Positions 10,661 to 22,314 of a stretch of DNA of 64,000 nucleotides are shown here, piece by piece. The stretch spans positions 131,199,741 to 131,263,740 of the forward strand of contig CM041465.1 in assembly GCA_023213395.1 (NCBI GenBank), written 5' to 3'. Position 1 is the first letter of the stretch. Each line of letters opens with the position of its first letter. Position numbers and translations under genes: made by a program. The stretch is from Cycas panzhihuaensis. Lineage: Eukaryota > Cycadophyta. Under the pieces are notes generated by a model, which worked only from the letters and a program-made list of their open reading frames with translations, made no database searches and was not told where the DNA came from.

Positions 10661-11435
10661 ATTTTGAAATCTAAATATTATACTTGATAACATTATTGTA
10701 GTGGTGTGAGGGTACTTTATAGTCTAGTTTAAGTAACTGATCCTCTATCTCTGCAAAAATGACATCTCTGATAATGATGATTTTTCATTGTGAAGGGATG
10801 AAGACCTTATACCCTTTCTTATCCATAGGGTATCGAACAAAGATACCTTTAAGTGCCCTTAGATGGAGTTAATTTCAATCTGCATCCAGAATGTAGGCAT
10901 AGTATGTAGAGCCAAAAATTTTAAAGTAGTAAATAATGGGGGCTTGTCCTAACCACTTTTCATTAGGTGATTATACTTCATTTGATGGCCTAATAGCATT
11001 AATATAATAAACAGTTATCCAAATTACTTTAGCCCATAAATAAGCAGGTACATTTTTGTATATTAACATAGTATAAGCCATGTTCATGATTGTCCTATTC
11101 ATGCGTTCGGTAACTCTATTTTATTGTGGGATACGTACTATTGTTATTTGATGCTTGATGCCATTATCTTGAAGGTAGGTTTCAAACTTATGTGAGGTAT
11201 ATTCGCCACCATTATCAATTCGAAGACATTTAAGTTGATAACCTGACTCTTTTTCAGTGAGGGATTTGAATTCCTTGAATATATGGAATGTTTCACCTTT
11301 CTTATATAGAAAATCTACCCATACTTTTCTAGTGAAATCATCAGTGAAAGAGATGTAATATAGCTTGCCCTTCAGTGAAGGAATAGGCATTGACCTGCAT
11401 AAATCAGAGTGTATTAATTGTAATGGATGGCTCAA
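10661..11435 (-). pseudogene. Copia A integrase
   Basis: The N-terminal core is open (11121-11435): LIHSDLCRSMP carries the first catalytic Asp, TDDFTRKVWVDF follows, and IDNGGEYTS carries the second. After PQ a TAA replaces the usual Gln of PQQNG. The third acidic residue follows in a TERMNRTIM stretch (~11090). Downstream, MAYTMLIYKNVPAYLWAKV and LRALKGIFVRYP are the typical core-to-C-terminal segments. The enzyme would insert the cDNA into the genome with a 5 bp staggered cut. At least three stops interrupt the domain. Confidence 0.85.
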
Positions 11436-11447
11436 TTTCCACTGACT

Positions 11448-12038
11448 TTAGGGAAAGGGTTGTCGATGAGATTTGGCAATGATACAAGCTTCACATTTAA
11501 AGGGCTTAGAGGAAAACTTTGGAAGGTTTGGAAGAGTATTAGAAAGATCTCTAAGTCTATGAATATGAACATGGCCTGTGCGAGCATGCCAAAGAGCTTC
11601 TTGTGACAACGTTGGATGGGTCAAGATGGAATTAAATGCAAATTCTTCATCGGCACAAGGGCTTTGGGCACAATGGGCTTCAGAAGATGGAGAGCCATTC
11701 AGTCGAAAGAGTTTGCTAGAGAGATGTCCAAGCAAAACCACATGATTAGTTGGAGGGTAAATGACATAGAGAGTCTGGTCATTTGTGATTACACTCAGAT
11801 CGAATCCACGAGAGACAAGTGTGGATACGGAGAGTAGGTTTTGTTTAAGATTGGGTATGTATAAGATATCAAGCAATGTAAAATCTTCTAAGCATGGGAG
11901 TTTCAGGCAAATGTTGCCAATTCCTTTAACAGGTTGTTGTGATTTATCAACCATGTGAAAAACTCCTTGAATATTTAAGTCAAATGTTTGATATAGACTG
12001 CGATTACATATCATATGTTGAGTTGCTCCTCTGTCCAT
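11448..12038 (-). pseudogene. Copia A protease and GAG-pre-integrase domain
   Basis: An intact stretch of 196 codons. It opens with DRGATQHM, the Copia aspartic protease active site (normally DSGAT.H); the catalytic Asp is kept but the next residue is Arg. The protease body (VKGIGNICLKLP, LLDILYIPNLKQNLLSVSTL) continues to about residue 90. The C-terminal ~55 residues are the GAG-pre-integrase zinc domain, LWHARTGHVHIHRL...CEACIIAKSHRQPF, with its two His and two Cys present. The protease would cleave the Gag-Pol polyprotein. It is the longest uninterrupted Copia frame in the window and lies directly upstream of the integrase core. Confidence 0.88.
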
Positions 12039-12044
12039 GATCCA

Positions 12045-13262
12045 CTATCCATCGATTGAAGCCACACTATTGGCAATTCCAATAGGGCTTGGCATTGGTG
12101 AAGGGAATTCACAAGTGATATATCCACACAGAGGTTCAAAGTATCTATTTGGTTGGTCAATGGCATTTGATGTTGAAGATCTCTCAATTCTTTGAATGTG
12201 TGCTTGTATAAAACCTGCACCATTAAAGGATTCTTCAAAAGTTTCTTCAACATTGTGAGCTTCATGTTTTGGTTCGAACTTGGCTAACTTATAAGTGGCA
12301 GTTTTATAATTTTTTGTTAAGTGTCCTTTACAGTTACACTGATCACACATAATAGTTTGATTACTAGTCCCTGAAGAGGTACTAGTTTGACCTAATTATC
12401 TTATTTTTTATTGAGGTGGTCCTTTGCCTAGAGACTATCGAGGTTGTGATTGAGGGTTTGATTGACCTTGTGGATGATTTCTTATATTTCTTCCTTTTCC
12501 TCTTGCTCGGTTATTTTCTCTGCCACGAGAGAGACCTTGAGTTTTTGTGTAGCAAGCTTCTTCTTCTACCTCAAACGTTGCATCTGGAAGAGAGTCAGAG
12601 GCTACAAAGTTTGTATCAAAGGTCTTGTCAAATTCTATGAACTTCTCAGCAAGTGCTTAGAAGTTGATTGTTTTCAATGTTCCACTAGATTGAAGACTTT
12701 CAAGCAAGTTTTTATAATCGGGTACATGTAAACATGACTGGATCAAAAATGCCCAAGTAATGCATTGGGTCTTAAAGTCTTTGTTAATTGCCTATTTGAT
12801 TGGTCAAAGGAGATTTATTATCTCATGAGCCCGTCCCTTCTATATTTTTAATTTATTCATTTTCAAAACAAGATGAACAAATTCTAAATCTAACTTTGTA
12901 TCAAAGTTCTTTTGAGAACTTCTAGGACCTTCCAAGATGTATCATGTTGCTCTTCGTTTATCAAGTTGTGCAATGATTAATCAATGACCAACAAAATTCT
13001 TGCATGAATCTTTTCATCATCTATCTCCCATTGTAGTTTAGTTGCAACATCTATAGAAGTTGTTGGGGCAGATCCACTAGAAGCAGTTTTTGTAGTTGTT
13101 ATTGGTATACTAGGTGTAGGCTACAGGTGGGCTCTCCAAAGGCCTTCATACTTTACAGCATTTTTAATTCTAGTGTACCATAAATCCCAATTTTCTTTGC
13201 CTTTTAATATGCAGTTAATATTTTACTTGAATTGAGATGATATGGTGATGATGAAGAAGTAG
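12045..13262 (-). pseudogene. Copia A gag (capsid/nucleocapsid)
   Basis: The N-terminus is marked by a GKENWDLWYTRIKNAVKYEG block (~13180), the usual gag start motif. The middle (~12850-12980) has DTSWKVLE and TKLDLEFVHLVLKMN, and a Glu/Arg-rich tail with RGRENNRARGRKK lies near 12510. The nucleocapsid knuckle CDQCNCKGHLTKNY (12309-12350) keeps C-C-H but has Tyr in place of the last Cys. Gag forms the particle that packages the element RNA. Several stops and at least two frame changes interrupt it. The start is placed by the motif, not by a certain ATG. Confidence 0.78.
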
Positions 13263-15181
13263 AAGAGATGATAGAAGCATGTGTCACTAACACATGTGGC
13301 TAGTACACCTTGCGTAGTAGGGATATAGAAATGATTGTTATGATGAGAAGCAAGCAATGATTAAGTATTTTTCAATAATTATAAAAAAATGAATATAAGC
13401 AATGATGTAAGAATGAAGCCTAATGTAGAGCTGGCAAAGAGTGGTGATGTGTCATATCACTAACCTCTCACTTATGTCTAAATGTAAGTGAGGTTTCGAT
13501 GCCTAAGGCTTCTAGTATACGATTAGGACCTTCATCCGTGATACCTGTACCTGTGCTTGGTGATGAAATTAAAGTCATAGTAGAGCCTAAGTACTCCCAA
13601 TTCTCACCTAGTTCACCAATGAGCAGCTATACCCCTCCTCCGAAGAGTCAAACAGTATTGTGTATCCCATGGCTATGATGGATATTAGACTAGGTTAATT
13701 TTAATCTTGTATTAAGGTTTTTAATTTTCTCGAGTGGTTATCAGGATTATCCCTAATTGGAGGCTATAGGTATGGCTAACCTGTCCCTCCACCACTATTC
13801 TGGTTAAGACCAGACCCAATATGAAACTCATAACTCCCTTAGGGCCTAGACTTTAGCTAGCCTTGGTCTATTTCAACCAAGGCGAGTATGCGCACAAGTC
13901 AAGAATTGGCGGTATAGATCGTACGGATGAGATTCCTTTTAGGAATAGTATAAGATGTTTCTGTATAATTAAAAATTGAAATGAAAAGTTACCAAATGAG
14001 CTTACTTGCTTTTTGTGCTTGCCTTATTTTTGCTGCTACTTTTGTGATGCTTTATGTTATGTGTGTAAATAGAAAAAGTATGCTAGATTTAGCAGAGGAA
14101 CCAGATGTTGCTTTCGATCCAAGGTTTTCCTTGTTTTAGTATAATGTTTCCAAATATAGTTTTGGAAGTTTCGATACAAAAGCCACAATGGGTTAAAAAT
14201 CGGATCAACTTACCGCTAAAATGATGATTTTTCTAAATCTATATGTATGCTATTTTACCATATTTTATGATTTTTTTAAAAAATTTATAAATATGAAATG
14301 GGCATAATTTTTTTTTTTTAATTATAAATATGAAAGCCTAAATGATGAAATCTAAATTTATGACAGAAGGAAAAAGTACTCAGAATATTATTTTTGATAA
14401 GGTTGTGAAGTTAGATTTCTGAAAAGGTATAAAAAATTCTCTACTCGAAAAAGCAGCAAAGTAAAATCCTTCGAGATCAACTATCTCATAATCTGAACTT
14501 CAATATGTCAAAAGTTACATTTTGATATGTACATTAACTTTTCCTTCTTCACCATCTGTAAAATCTACCAAAAAATTACCTAGAATGCCCTTGCAATGTG
14601 CTTTATGGGGTTGAGTAGGCAAAATCAGTAACCGTGAGAAAACTACATAGATCTCACTAACTAGTAGATGAAATTTAATGAAATTTATCTTAAACTGATC
14701 CTAAGACATAAATCTACTAGATCCCTTAATAAAACTTTCATATTTTTAACTTATAATTAAAGGATTTTATTGGAGAATGTTCTTTAAATCACTTATCTAT
14801 AAATTTTACCCTTTTATCACAGTCAAAACTTACTATTTATGGCTGAATCTAAAGTTTCTCCAAAAGGAAAAAATAATCCTCTAGTCAATATAACCTTGTA
14901 TGACAAATTTCATCAAAATCTGAGATGGTCAATTTTTTTATGAAATTTTAGGCCTTTAATGCTTCTAGGACTGTTATGACAGTTGAACGGCTTCAAAAAT
15001 CTATATTCTTCACCTCTAAATTTCTGTACACATAGATAAAACAACAACATACAAAATACTATAATTTTAAGCTCTCAAGATGTTAAAAAATAATGAATGC
15101 ACTCTCAATACTTCACATTGAAGGTGAATGAGAGACGAAAATGACTCTACAAGTGGAATTGAGTGAATAAATCCCCTTCTA
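13263..15181 (-). other. Long 5' leader of Copia A
   Basis: About 1.9 kb between primer site and gag with no recognised coding sequence. A T-run with flanking direct repeats of aaatttataaatatgaaa lies near 14280-14335. Most Copia elements have leaders well under 1 kb, so part of this may be an old insertion, but I see no terminal repeats that would define one. Confidence 0.55.
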
Positions 15182-15194
15182 GCTCCGATACCAG
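15182..15194 (-). other. Primer binding site of Copia A
   Basis: Minus strand TGGTATCGGAGCT, one mismatch in the first ten to the tRNA-iMet complement, one base inside the 5' LTR. Confidence 0.88.
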
Positions 15195-15195
15195 A

Positions 15196-15507
15196 TGAAG
15201 GAAGAATGGATCTAGGAGATAAATCACTCGCATATACATAATGGCAATGGAGAATGAAAAAGAAGATGAAACAATATATAAGAGCAAGCTTGGATGTGAG
15301 AATGAATAATGACTCCCTCCTTGAGATTTTGTCTTCTATTATTGAGGGTGAGCATTAGGGTTAGGATTTTCCTACCTAATGACATAAACCTAAAATTACA
15401 TCTAAATGCACATAAAGTATATTTCATTAAGAGACTAATGCTAACAATATATCCTAAGGTCACATAATTAATCTACACAAATGACCTTGATACATTAATT
15501 TCTTTCA
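15196..15507 (-). repeat. 5' LTR of Copia A
   Basis: 312 bp with TG...CA ends on the minus strand (TGAAAGAAAT ... TTCCTTCA), paired with 7923-8234. Confidence 0.92.
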
Positions 15508-16620
15508 CTATATTTACTCTAGACAATGATATTGTAGGCTGCTTTTTTGTATGCCAAGCAATCATAACTAAACACCAAAATATGCAATAAATTTGTACTC
15601 ATTGAAAGATATGAACTACAAACCATAATCCAACATTTCAATGTGCTTTCCTAGGATCAGATATAAATCTTAAAGTTAAATTAACTACATAGACTATGTC
15701 AGATTGAGTATTTGTTAGATAAATCAAACTTCCTATCAATTAACGATACTGAGTAAAATTAACCAAAAGAGATCCTTTATTTTTACTCAACTTTAATCCA
15801 ACCTTAACAGGTGTAATACTAATATTACAATCACTTATTTTGAATTTCTTTAAGATGTCGATTACATACTTACTTTGTGATATATGTATGTCTTTATTAC
15901 TTTGCCCCATTTTAATAACAAGAAAATGGTATAGTTGTCCCAAATCAATTATCTCAAATTCTGAATTTATATCTTTCTTAAATTCTTAAGCCAAACCATC
16001 ATTGTTTCTTATATGAATCAAAACATCAATATATAGAGCAACGATCATAATGGAATTACCTATAATCTTTATGTATAAGTTTATATTAGAAGAACTTTTC
16101 TAAAACCCTTTGTCTTAAAAGTACTTATCAATCTTAAAGTACCAAGCTCTAGGAGCTTGCTTCAATCCATGCAATGCTTTCTTCAACTTATAGACTAGAT
16201 TTTCTTTCCCTTGAACTTCAAAACCTTTAAGTTAAGACATATAGATTTTCTCATTAACATGTCTGTTAAGAAATACTAATTTAACTTCCATCTAATAAAT
16301 CAACCAACCCTCATGTGTAGCCAAAGATAGAATACTCCTGATTGTGTCCATCTTAGCTACCAGAGCAAATGTTTTTTCATAATCAATACCTTTTTGTTAC
16401 ACTTGTCCCTTTATAATAAGTCTTATCTTATACTTTTTTATTGAACCATTAGCCTTATATTTGGTTTTAAATACCTATTTTATTCAAATAACCTTTGTAC
16501 CATCTAGTAGCTCAACCAAATCCCATGTTTGGTTCTCATCAAAAGCATCAAATTCAACCTTCATGACATAAACTTAATTTTCATCATTAATTACTTCTGA
16601 AATTATATGAGGATCATCAT
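15508..16620 (-). pseudogene. Copia B reverse transcriptase and start of RNase H
   Basis: Minus-strand motifs in order include the RT palm YIDVL near 16025-16045 (family YVDD; second catalytic Asp is Val), IIDLGQLYHFL (~15925), DIHISQSKYVIDILKKFKIS (15840-15900), YRQLIGSLIYLTNTQSDIVY (~15690-15750) and RFISDPRKAH (~15640). The RNase H start WHTKKQPTISLS runs to 15508, where the frame is cut by the Copia A insertion and resumes at 7618. Many stops. The enzyme would be inactive even if the frame were open, because of the lost Asp. Confidence 0.82.
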
Positions 16621-17790
16621 TTTGCATCACCTATATCATTAATGCATAGTTCACTCTTACTTTCTTCTTTCAAAATTGGTGTCAACCATATCACCTATGT
16701 TGTGACTTCTCACAAACCATTTTGGACCTTGACTTGTACTTGTACTAGGATCTTCACTTGAACTAGGCATACTATGGCTTCTTATAAATACTCTTAGACC
16801 TTGTCCTTGAGTTGTACTAAGACTTAAGCTAGAACTAGTAGTTGAATCTTCCTTTATATACTAAATAGGTTCAATTATAACCTATTTTCCTTTATTCACG
16901 TCAATTTTATATGTAGAATGTTCATAAAATTTGACATCTCTACTCACAAAGAATTTTCTTACAAGTGGGTGATAAGCTTTATGTTCACTAGAGTAGCCTA
17001 TGAAAATAGATTTCGCATTCTTGCTATCTAGTTTCGTTCTTCTTTCAATAGGAAGATAAGCATGTGCTATACAACCATAGACTTTCAAATTACCGACATT
17101 AAGCTTGGATATAGTCCAAGCCTCTTTAATAGTTGAGTTTACTAGGGCCTTAGTTAGACTTTTATTCAATAAATACAACCCAAAATTCATCATGTAATTT
17201 AGCCTTAGGCACTCATCTATCCATTTCTATAACAATCCTTATCATTCTCTTAATGATACCATTTTGCTAGGAGTATAAGGTGTTAATAATTATCCTCTAA
17301 TTCCCACTTCATTCTAAAATTCTTTGAATTTATTAGAAATAAACTCTTCTCCATTATCCGAACACAGGATTTTCAATTTACAACCACTTTATCTCTCAAC
17401 CATAGTTCTAAATTCAATAAATTTCAAGGTCTTTGATTTTTCCTTGAGAAAGTACACATAAATTTTCCTTATATAATCATCTACCAAAATCATAAAAATA
17501 CTTGGCATTACCAATGGATGGCATTTTCATTAGTCCACATAACTCAGTATGTATCAACTCGACAAAATACCTGCATCGATACTTAGAATTTAGAAATGAA
17601 TCTCTATATTGCTTCCCATAAACACAACCTTCACATAAATGTTTGTTTCCTTTAATGAGCCCTCTTCCTGTATTATTCTTTCATAGATTAACAAGACCAT
17701 CCTAATTTAGGTGACCATATCAATGATGTCATAACACACTCTCATCATCAATCGAAGCACTAAGTGACTAAACTTAAGGATAAAAAACTA
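16621..17790 (-). pseudogene. Copia B integrase and GAG-pre-integrase
   Basis: GAG-pre-integrase YGHLN..GLVNL and HLCEGCVYGKQYRDSF (about 17600-17750), followed by the integrase start ELIHTELCGLMKMPSIGNAK (~17510-17560). The integrase C-terminal part is open at 16882-17193 for 103 codons (VYGCIAHAYLPIERRTKLD, SIFIGYSSEHKAYHPL). The DDE core between 17200 and 17500 is heavily interrupted; PQ.NG appears as a YS*QNGIIKR block. The remaining part (16621-16880) is a decayed linker rich in Ser and Thr. Confidence 0.82.
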
Positions 17791-18110
17791 ACTTGAATAA
17801 TCTCTCTTCTGTAATTTTACCTTTGGCAATCAATATGTGATTTATCACCTTATCTCTAATTTCACATTCATTATTATCAAAGATAACTCTATACTTATGT
17901 TCTATCATTTAATCAAAACACATTTGAATATTTTTGTTGTCACCCGAATTTGTTTGAAATGTCACCAATCTTTATCCTTGCACATCCTGAGTACTTTTAT
18001 GACTAAAGGTTGTTGTCCTCTTCTTATCTTCTTCCTTAATCTTCAAAAATAAGTCTCCATTGTAAGATGTGTAAGTAGAACATCTAGAATCTATGTACCA
18101 TTCATCATTC
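17791..18110 (-). pseudogene. Copia B protease
   Basis: Minus-strand EWYIDSRCS (about 18080-18110) corresponds to the Copia protease active site WYIDSGCS, with Gly changed to Arg. The rest is badly decayed up to SLSASIDDESVL at ~17745, which leads into the GAG-pre-integrase domain. Confidence 0.7.
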
Positions 18111-18823
18111 TTTGTTTGAGCACTCAAACTAGTATAAAATAGATTCTCATTCCTAGGCCTCTCTGTAGTTGTATTTACTAAATTATACCTTTTAATATAA
18201 CACTCATTTAAATAATATCCAAAATTTCATAATTGTAGTAGCTCAACACAAACCTCTTTCTCTACCTCTTCCATGAGGAGTATAAGCTCTATTAAGTTTC
18301 TTAAATCTCCCATCAAACATATCATTGAAGCAAATACTTACCTTAAATTCTCATTAGAATTTTGCTTTCTTTTCTATACTATGAGTAGCATGACAAGAAG
18401 TTCATTAATTATAAGTGTAAACAAGTCTCTAGTGACTTCTATGGCTATTGTAACATTCTGAAACTCGTTAATCTCAACTACATACCTTGAAATATTTATT
18501 ATAACTCTTTGTTATAAGATTTGTTTCCTTAGTGCTTGCATTTGATTCACTAGGTTTTGAATTCTAGTGATAAAATCATTAATTAACTCAAAAGCAAATA
18601 TTCTATGGTTCTCAAAGTTCCTTCTAATTATTTGTAATCTTGCACTTATTGAATTTTCATAAGTAATTTTTTAAATATCCTAAGCTTACTTAATAGTTAT
18701 TCCACTTAGAAGATGAGGTTTCTTCCTCTAAATTTCTATAAATAAACTCAAGTGCAAAAGCATTTTTCATTTTAAATTTTGCTCTATTTTCCTTGATTAG
18801 TAGTCAATTATGTACTAGGTAAA
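18111..18823 (-). pseudogene. Copia B gag, C-terminal part
   Basis: A recognisable gag segment FAFELINDFITRIQNLVNQM (about 18530-18600), with upstream KNALALEFIYRNLEE-like sequence near 18720-18770. The CCHC knuckle should lie near 18200-18250 but only a decayed remnant is visible. The segment ends at 18823, where element D is inserted; the N-terminal part of gag resumes at 22808. Confidence 0.72.
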
Positions 18824-19314
18824 TATTGGAATATACAGTATTATTCATATATGATTAATATTTAATGTTCTCCCACATGATTATAATATTGATCAAATTG
18901 GCAAATGCGTAATTGTTAATGGTAACCTCCTATTGGAAGATTAAAAATCTTTGTAATGTGATAAGCTCGTCATGAGATGGATTGTCCTATAAATATGTAC
19001 ATACCCACTTGAAAAACATGAGAGTGGAAGGAGTAACTTTATTATATAATTAATAGAGTGGAGCTAACATGCAACCTTCTCCCATGGCTTTTTTATAGTT
19101 TAGGATTTCTACATTTATAAGATGTCTCATGGTGATTGTGCATGCTCTTATATTTGATCTTATTTTACACAATGTTTGTGTATATATTCTTATGATGATA
19201 TATTTATATTTAACATAACATAGCAATGTTGTTGTGAATCTTGGACCTATGATTGGTTAAGTTTTGTCTTATAGGTGGTATAAGAATATGTTGTCCTTAT
19301 ACCATGATTTAACA
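18824..19314 (+). repeat. 5' LTR of element D
   Basis: Starts TATTGGAATAT (ancestral TGTTGG inferred) and ends TTTAACA, followed by the primer site. Confidence 0.85.
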
Positions 19315-19316
19315 TT

Positions 19317-19328
19317 TGGTATCAAAGC
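19317..19328 (+). other. Primer binding site of element D
   Basis: TGGTATCAAAGC, one mismatch to the tRNA-iMet complement, two bases after the LTR end. Confidence 0.88.
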
Positions 19329-21663
19329 TGATAATTGAAGATTCAGGTGTGGAGACCCTATGTGAAATAGGTTGATATTCATGTTAATACAAAGCCTGCA
19401 TATATGAGTTTATCACATGAAATTCTATTATAGGTTGAATGAATATTGAGTAGGAGCACCTAGAGCATATTGGTGTTGGTGTTGTTGGAGCTATGCAATA
19501 AATGTGAGAACTAATATTGAGCCAATGTGAAAATGGTGAAGCTAGTATAAGCCTGTTTAAATACCCTAATAAAGAGGGTTTGATGAGCCAAGGTTATGCA
19601 TATGAGATGTGATCGAATTGGGGCATGTTGAGAGCCACATACAAGCTGTTAAAATTTGCATGTAGATGAGTATTGTAAAAGTTGTATGGTATGACATTTA
19701 TTTATTATTTGCAAACATTTGATTAATATGTTGTGTGCACATTTCTTAATTATGCAGAAGGAGAACCTATTACATATGAAGTATAGTTTGTTAGCTATTG
19801 AAGGATGGAACAGTTGGAGAAGACCAAAATGACATCCATGTTTAACTATCACTACCAGCATGGGAAGAGGTCCTAGGTGAGTTGATAGAATATGATGAAC
19901 ATGAACTAGTTGAATTTAGGTTTATAGGAGGATCCCCTACAAATGTGGTTGAGGCTTTGCGAGATTGATCACCTCACTAAACCTCAAGTTTAGTATCATG
20001 TTACTTGAGTACTAGTGATATCTCTCTTACCTAGATGAAATCTTATTCATTGGTTTATGGATTTTATTCATGTAGAGGTATTTTTACAATAGTATATATC
20101 GTTGAGAGATTTATGGCTACTTAGAGTCGTATATAGTTTTACACTAGGATGATATAGTGAGCTAGTAGTTTGCAGTAAGATGATACAGTGAGCCAGTACT
20201 CAGTGACGTGAAACAAGTGAGAAGCAGCTTTGTGACACTCTTTATAAGTTTGATAGTGAGATGAGGTATGTTGGTAAATATAGTTGTTGTTGTGATATTT
20301 TTTATGCAAATAAGAGGACAGGTGAATTGCTAGATATATGTGAAAGACATACATGATATCATGTTTTACATAATGAAGGTATGGCAGTTGTGATTTAATG
20401 GCATGATGATTAAATATGAGGAATTCTGATGATATAATGTGATTTATGTTGTGAATACAAAGTTCTGCTCTTTGTTAGTCTAGTGATATATTTTTTGGCG
20501 GGCATATTTATCCTGATTGATGATTGATGTAAGCTTGCATGAGGGAATAATATTTACATTGTGATGTCTTTAGTCTAGTTTGACTCTATTTGAGTTGAAT
20601 CCTCATTGCTTTGTCATATTTCATACAATGAAGCACTGTTTAATTTTTTAACTAATTGATGTGTTGAACAGTGGATTGCCATAATGGAGCCATTGCTGAG
20701 GAGCTCATTTGGTCTTGTTTATTCTCTGTTTGATATTATTTATAATTCATTTCCTATGTTTAATGGTCTAGTTGAAACCCTAATTAGATGGAGATAAAAA
20801 GATCACTATGTGATAAGAGATAATTGCATGGCTATATGGAATACATGAGGAAGAGTGCATGGAAGGACATGACTATGGCTACCATATAAACTCTACATGA
20901 GCTAAGTAAAGGTCCCCGCGTGGAAATTTGTGGATCCTATGTAGGAAAGTGATGTCTACGTGGAGAGGAAACTAAAACTAAAAATGGAGTATATATATCT
21001 ATGGTAACCAATGTGAAAAATAAGGAATAGAGGCTTCTGTTTGAAACCATCTGTAGTAAATGAAGGCACGCCCACCTAGCCATGGGGTTTACGATTGAGA
21101 GGAATTCTTGTTGTAGACAATAATTGCAACTATCTGCAAGGCTAAATTACCCATGCTATGGCTTTAAAAGAACCCGTAAAAATAGAGTTGCACCCATTGA
21201 AAATGGAGATAAAATGTAGAAGGAAGATATGCCCGCTGTGAAGAGATTAGAATTACTGCCATGGAGATGATGTTGTCTACCCACAATAATAGAGGAAGGA
21301 GCCTTAGAAACTCTACTCATATGTCCATGGAGATGACGCCCATATAGAGAACTAGCCACAAAGAGGGAGATTTAATTGTTGCCATAAAGAAGACAAGTCA
21401 GTCTGTCTATAATAAAATGATGCTCAATTGATGGACACAACTCTACATGAATACAAAAAGAGAGGAGCAGATCTATGCTTAGGCATGAAAGGATTGATCC
21501 ATCGAATACCTATAGGAGGAAGAATGGCCACTCATGCCTTTGGAAATCTAGTCAAATAAATGCAAATGATCATTGTAGAAGATTTAAAGATATTTGCAAA
21601 CTGATTTCAATCGATTTGTTTGATTTTTCACACCTTATTCATTGTTTGTCGATCACGTGGAGG
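19329..21663. other. Non-coding interior of element D (left of SINE)
   Basis: No known domain. Open frames of about 70 codons or fewer (for example 20139-20354 and 21475-21675) have no family resemblance and are not conserved elsewhere in the window. Confidence 0.6.
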
Positions 21664-21677
21664 AGGAGAATTTGATC

Positions 21678-21975
21678 TTTTTTTCGATATCTAGAGGAGA
21701 ACCTCTAGCCACCCTTGGTACAAAGTTTCGAAGGAAGGGGGACCTATGGGATCTAGGTTTTCGTACTGCCTTTATACTGACTATGCTTGAAGTTTATACT
21801 GCCATCATACAGCTGGCACACACTCAATAGACTTTGATCGGACTACTTTCTTTGTAATAGCATATGTTGGTCAGACTACTTCCTTGTGAAGTGACTTGCA
21901 CTCATGGGTTTTAAACTTGGGTATCTCCTTGGTAATTGCCACATCTTACCAATCCACCCAACCCCATAAGGCTTA
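21678..21975 (-). mobile_element. tRNA-derived SINE, copy 2
   Basis: About 80-85% identical by eye to copy 1 over the whole length, same orientation (T-run 21678-21684 at the left, tRNA-like head at the right). The B-box region (near 21908-21924) is kept. Flanked by a probable target duplication AGGAGAATTTGATC (21664-21677) and AGAAGAACTTTATC (21976-21989), 11 of 14 matches. It lies in the interior of element D. Confidence 0.85.
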
Positions 21976-21989
21976 AGAAGAACTTTATC

Positions 21990-22303
21990 TTATCATCAAA
22001 AAAATTTGTAAATGTTGGATGTAATTTAATCAGATGTAATAGTTGATTAGAGTCCATGGAGGCCCTTATGATGATAGTAAGTGGTTACATGCATTGATTT
22101 ACGTGACCAAGAATTCTAGCAAAGGGGGCTAATATATTTTTTTAAGCCATGTTCATTTTTACACAACATATTGTTACTCTTCTGACCATAAATTTTCACT
22201 GAAATGTTGCATCAAATATATTTATTACCTTGTAGATGATGTAAAATCCAACATAGATATAATGTCAAACCTGAAGACTTATAGATTGCCAATATATAAT
22301 ATT
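21990..22303. other. Non-coding interior of element D (right of SINE)
   Basis: AT-rich, no motif seen; leads into the polypurine tract. Confidence 0.6.
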
Positions 22304-22314
22304 AAGAGGGAGAT
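22304..22314 (+). other. Polypurine tract of element D
   Basis: AAGAGGGAGAT directly before the 3' LTR. Confidence 0.8.

Larger units (their letters stand above)
7923..15507 (-). mobile_element. Ty1/copia element A, structurally complete
   Basis: 7.6 kb on the minus strand with LTRs of 312 bp each (7923-8234 and 15196-15507, about 90% identical by eye). Primer site and polypurine tract are in place, and the gag-protease-integrase-RT-RNase H order is conserved. The leader between primer site and gag is unusually long, about 1.9 kb. Coding regions are interrupted by stops and frameshifts, so this copy cannot encode a full polyprotein. The ~10% LTR divergence implies that it is younger than its host element B. 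The insertion unit appears to include the adjoining TRIM (see findings). Confidence 0.9.
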
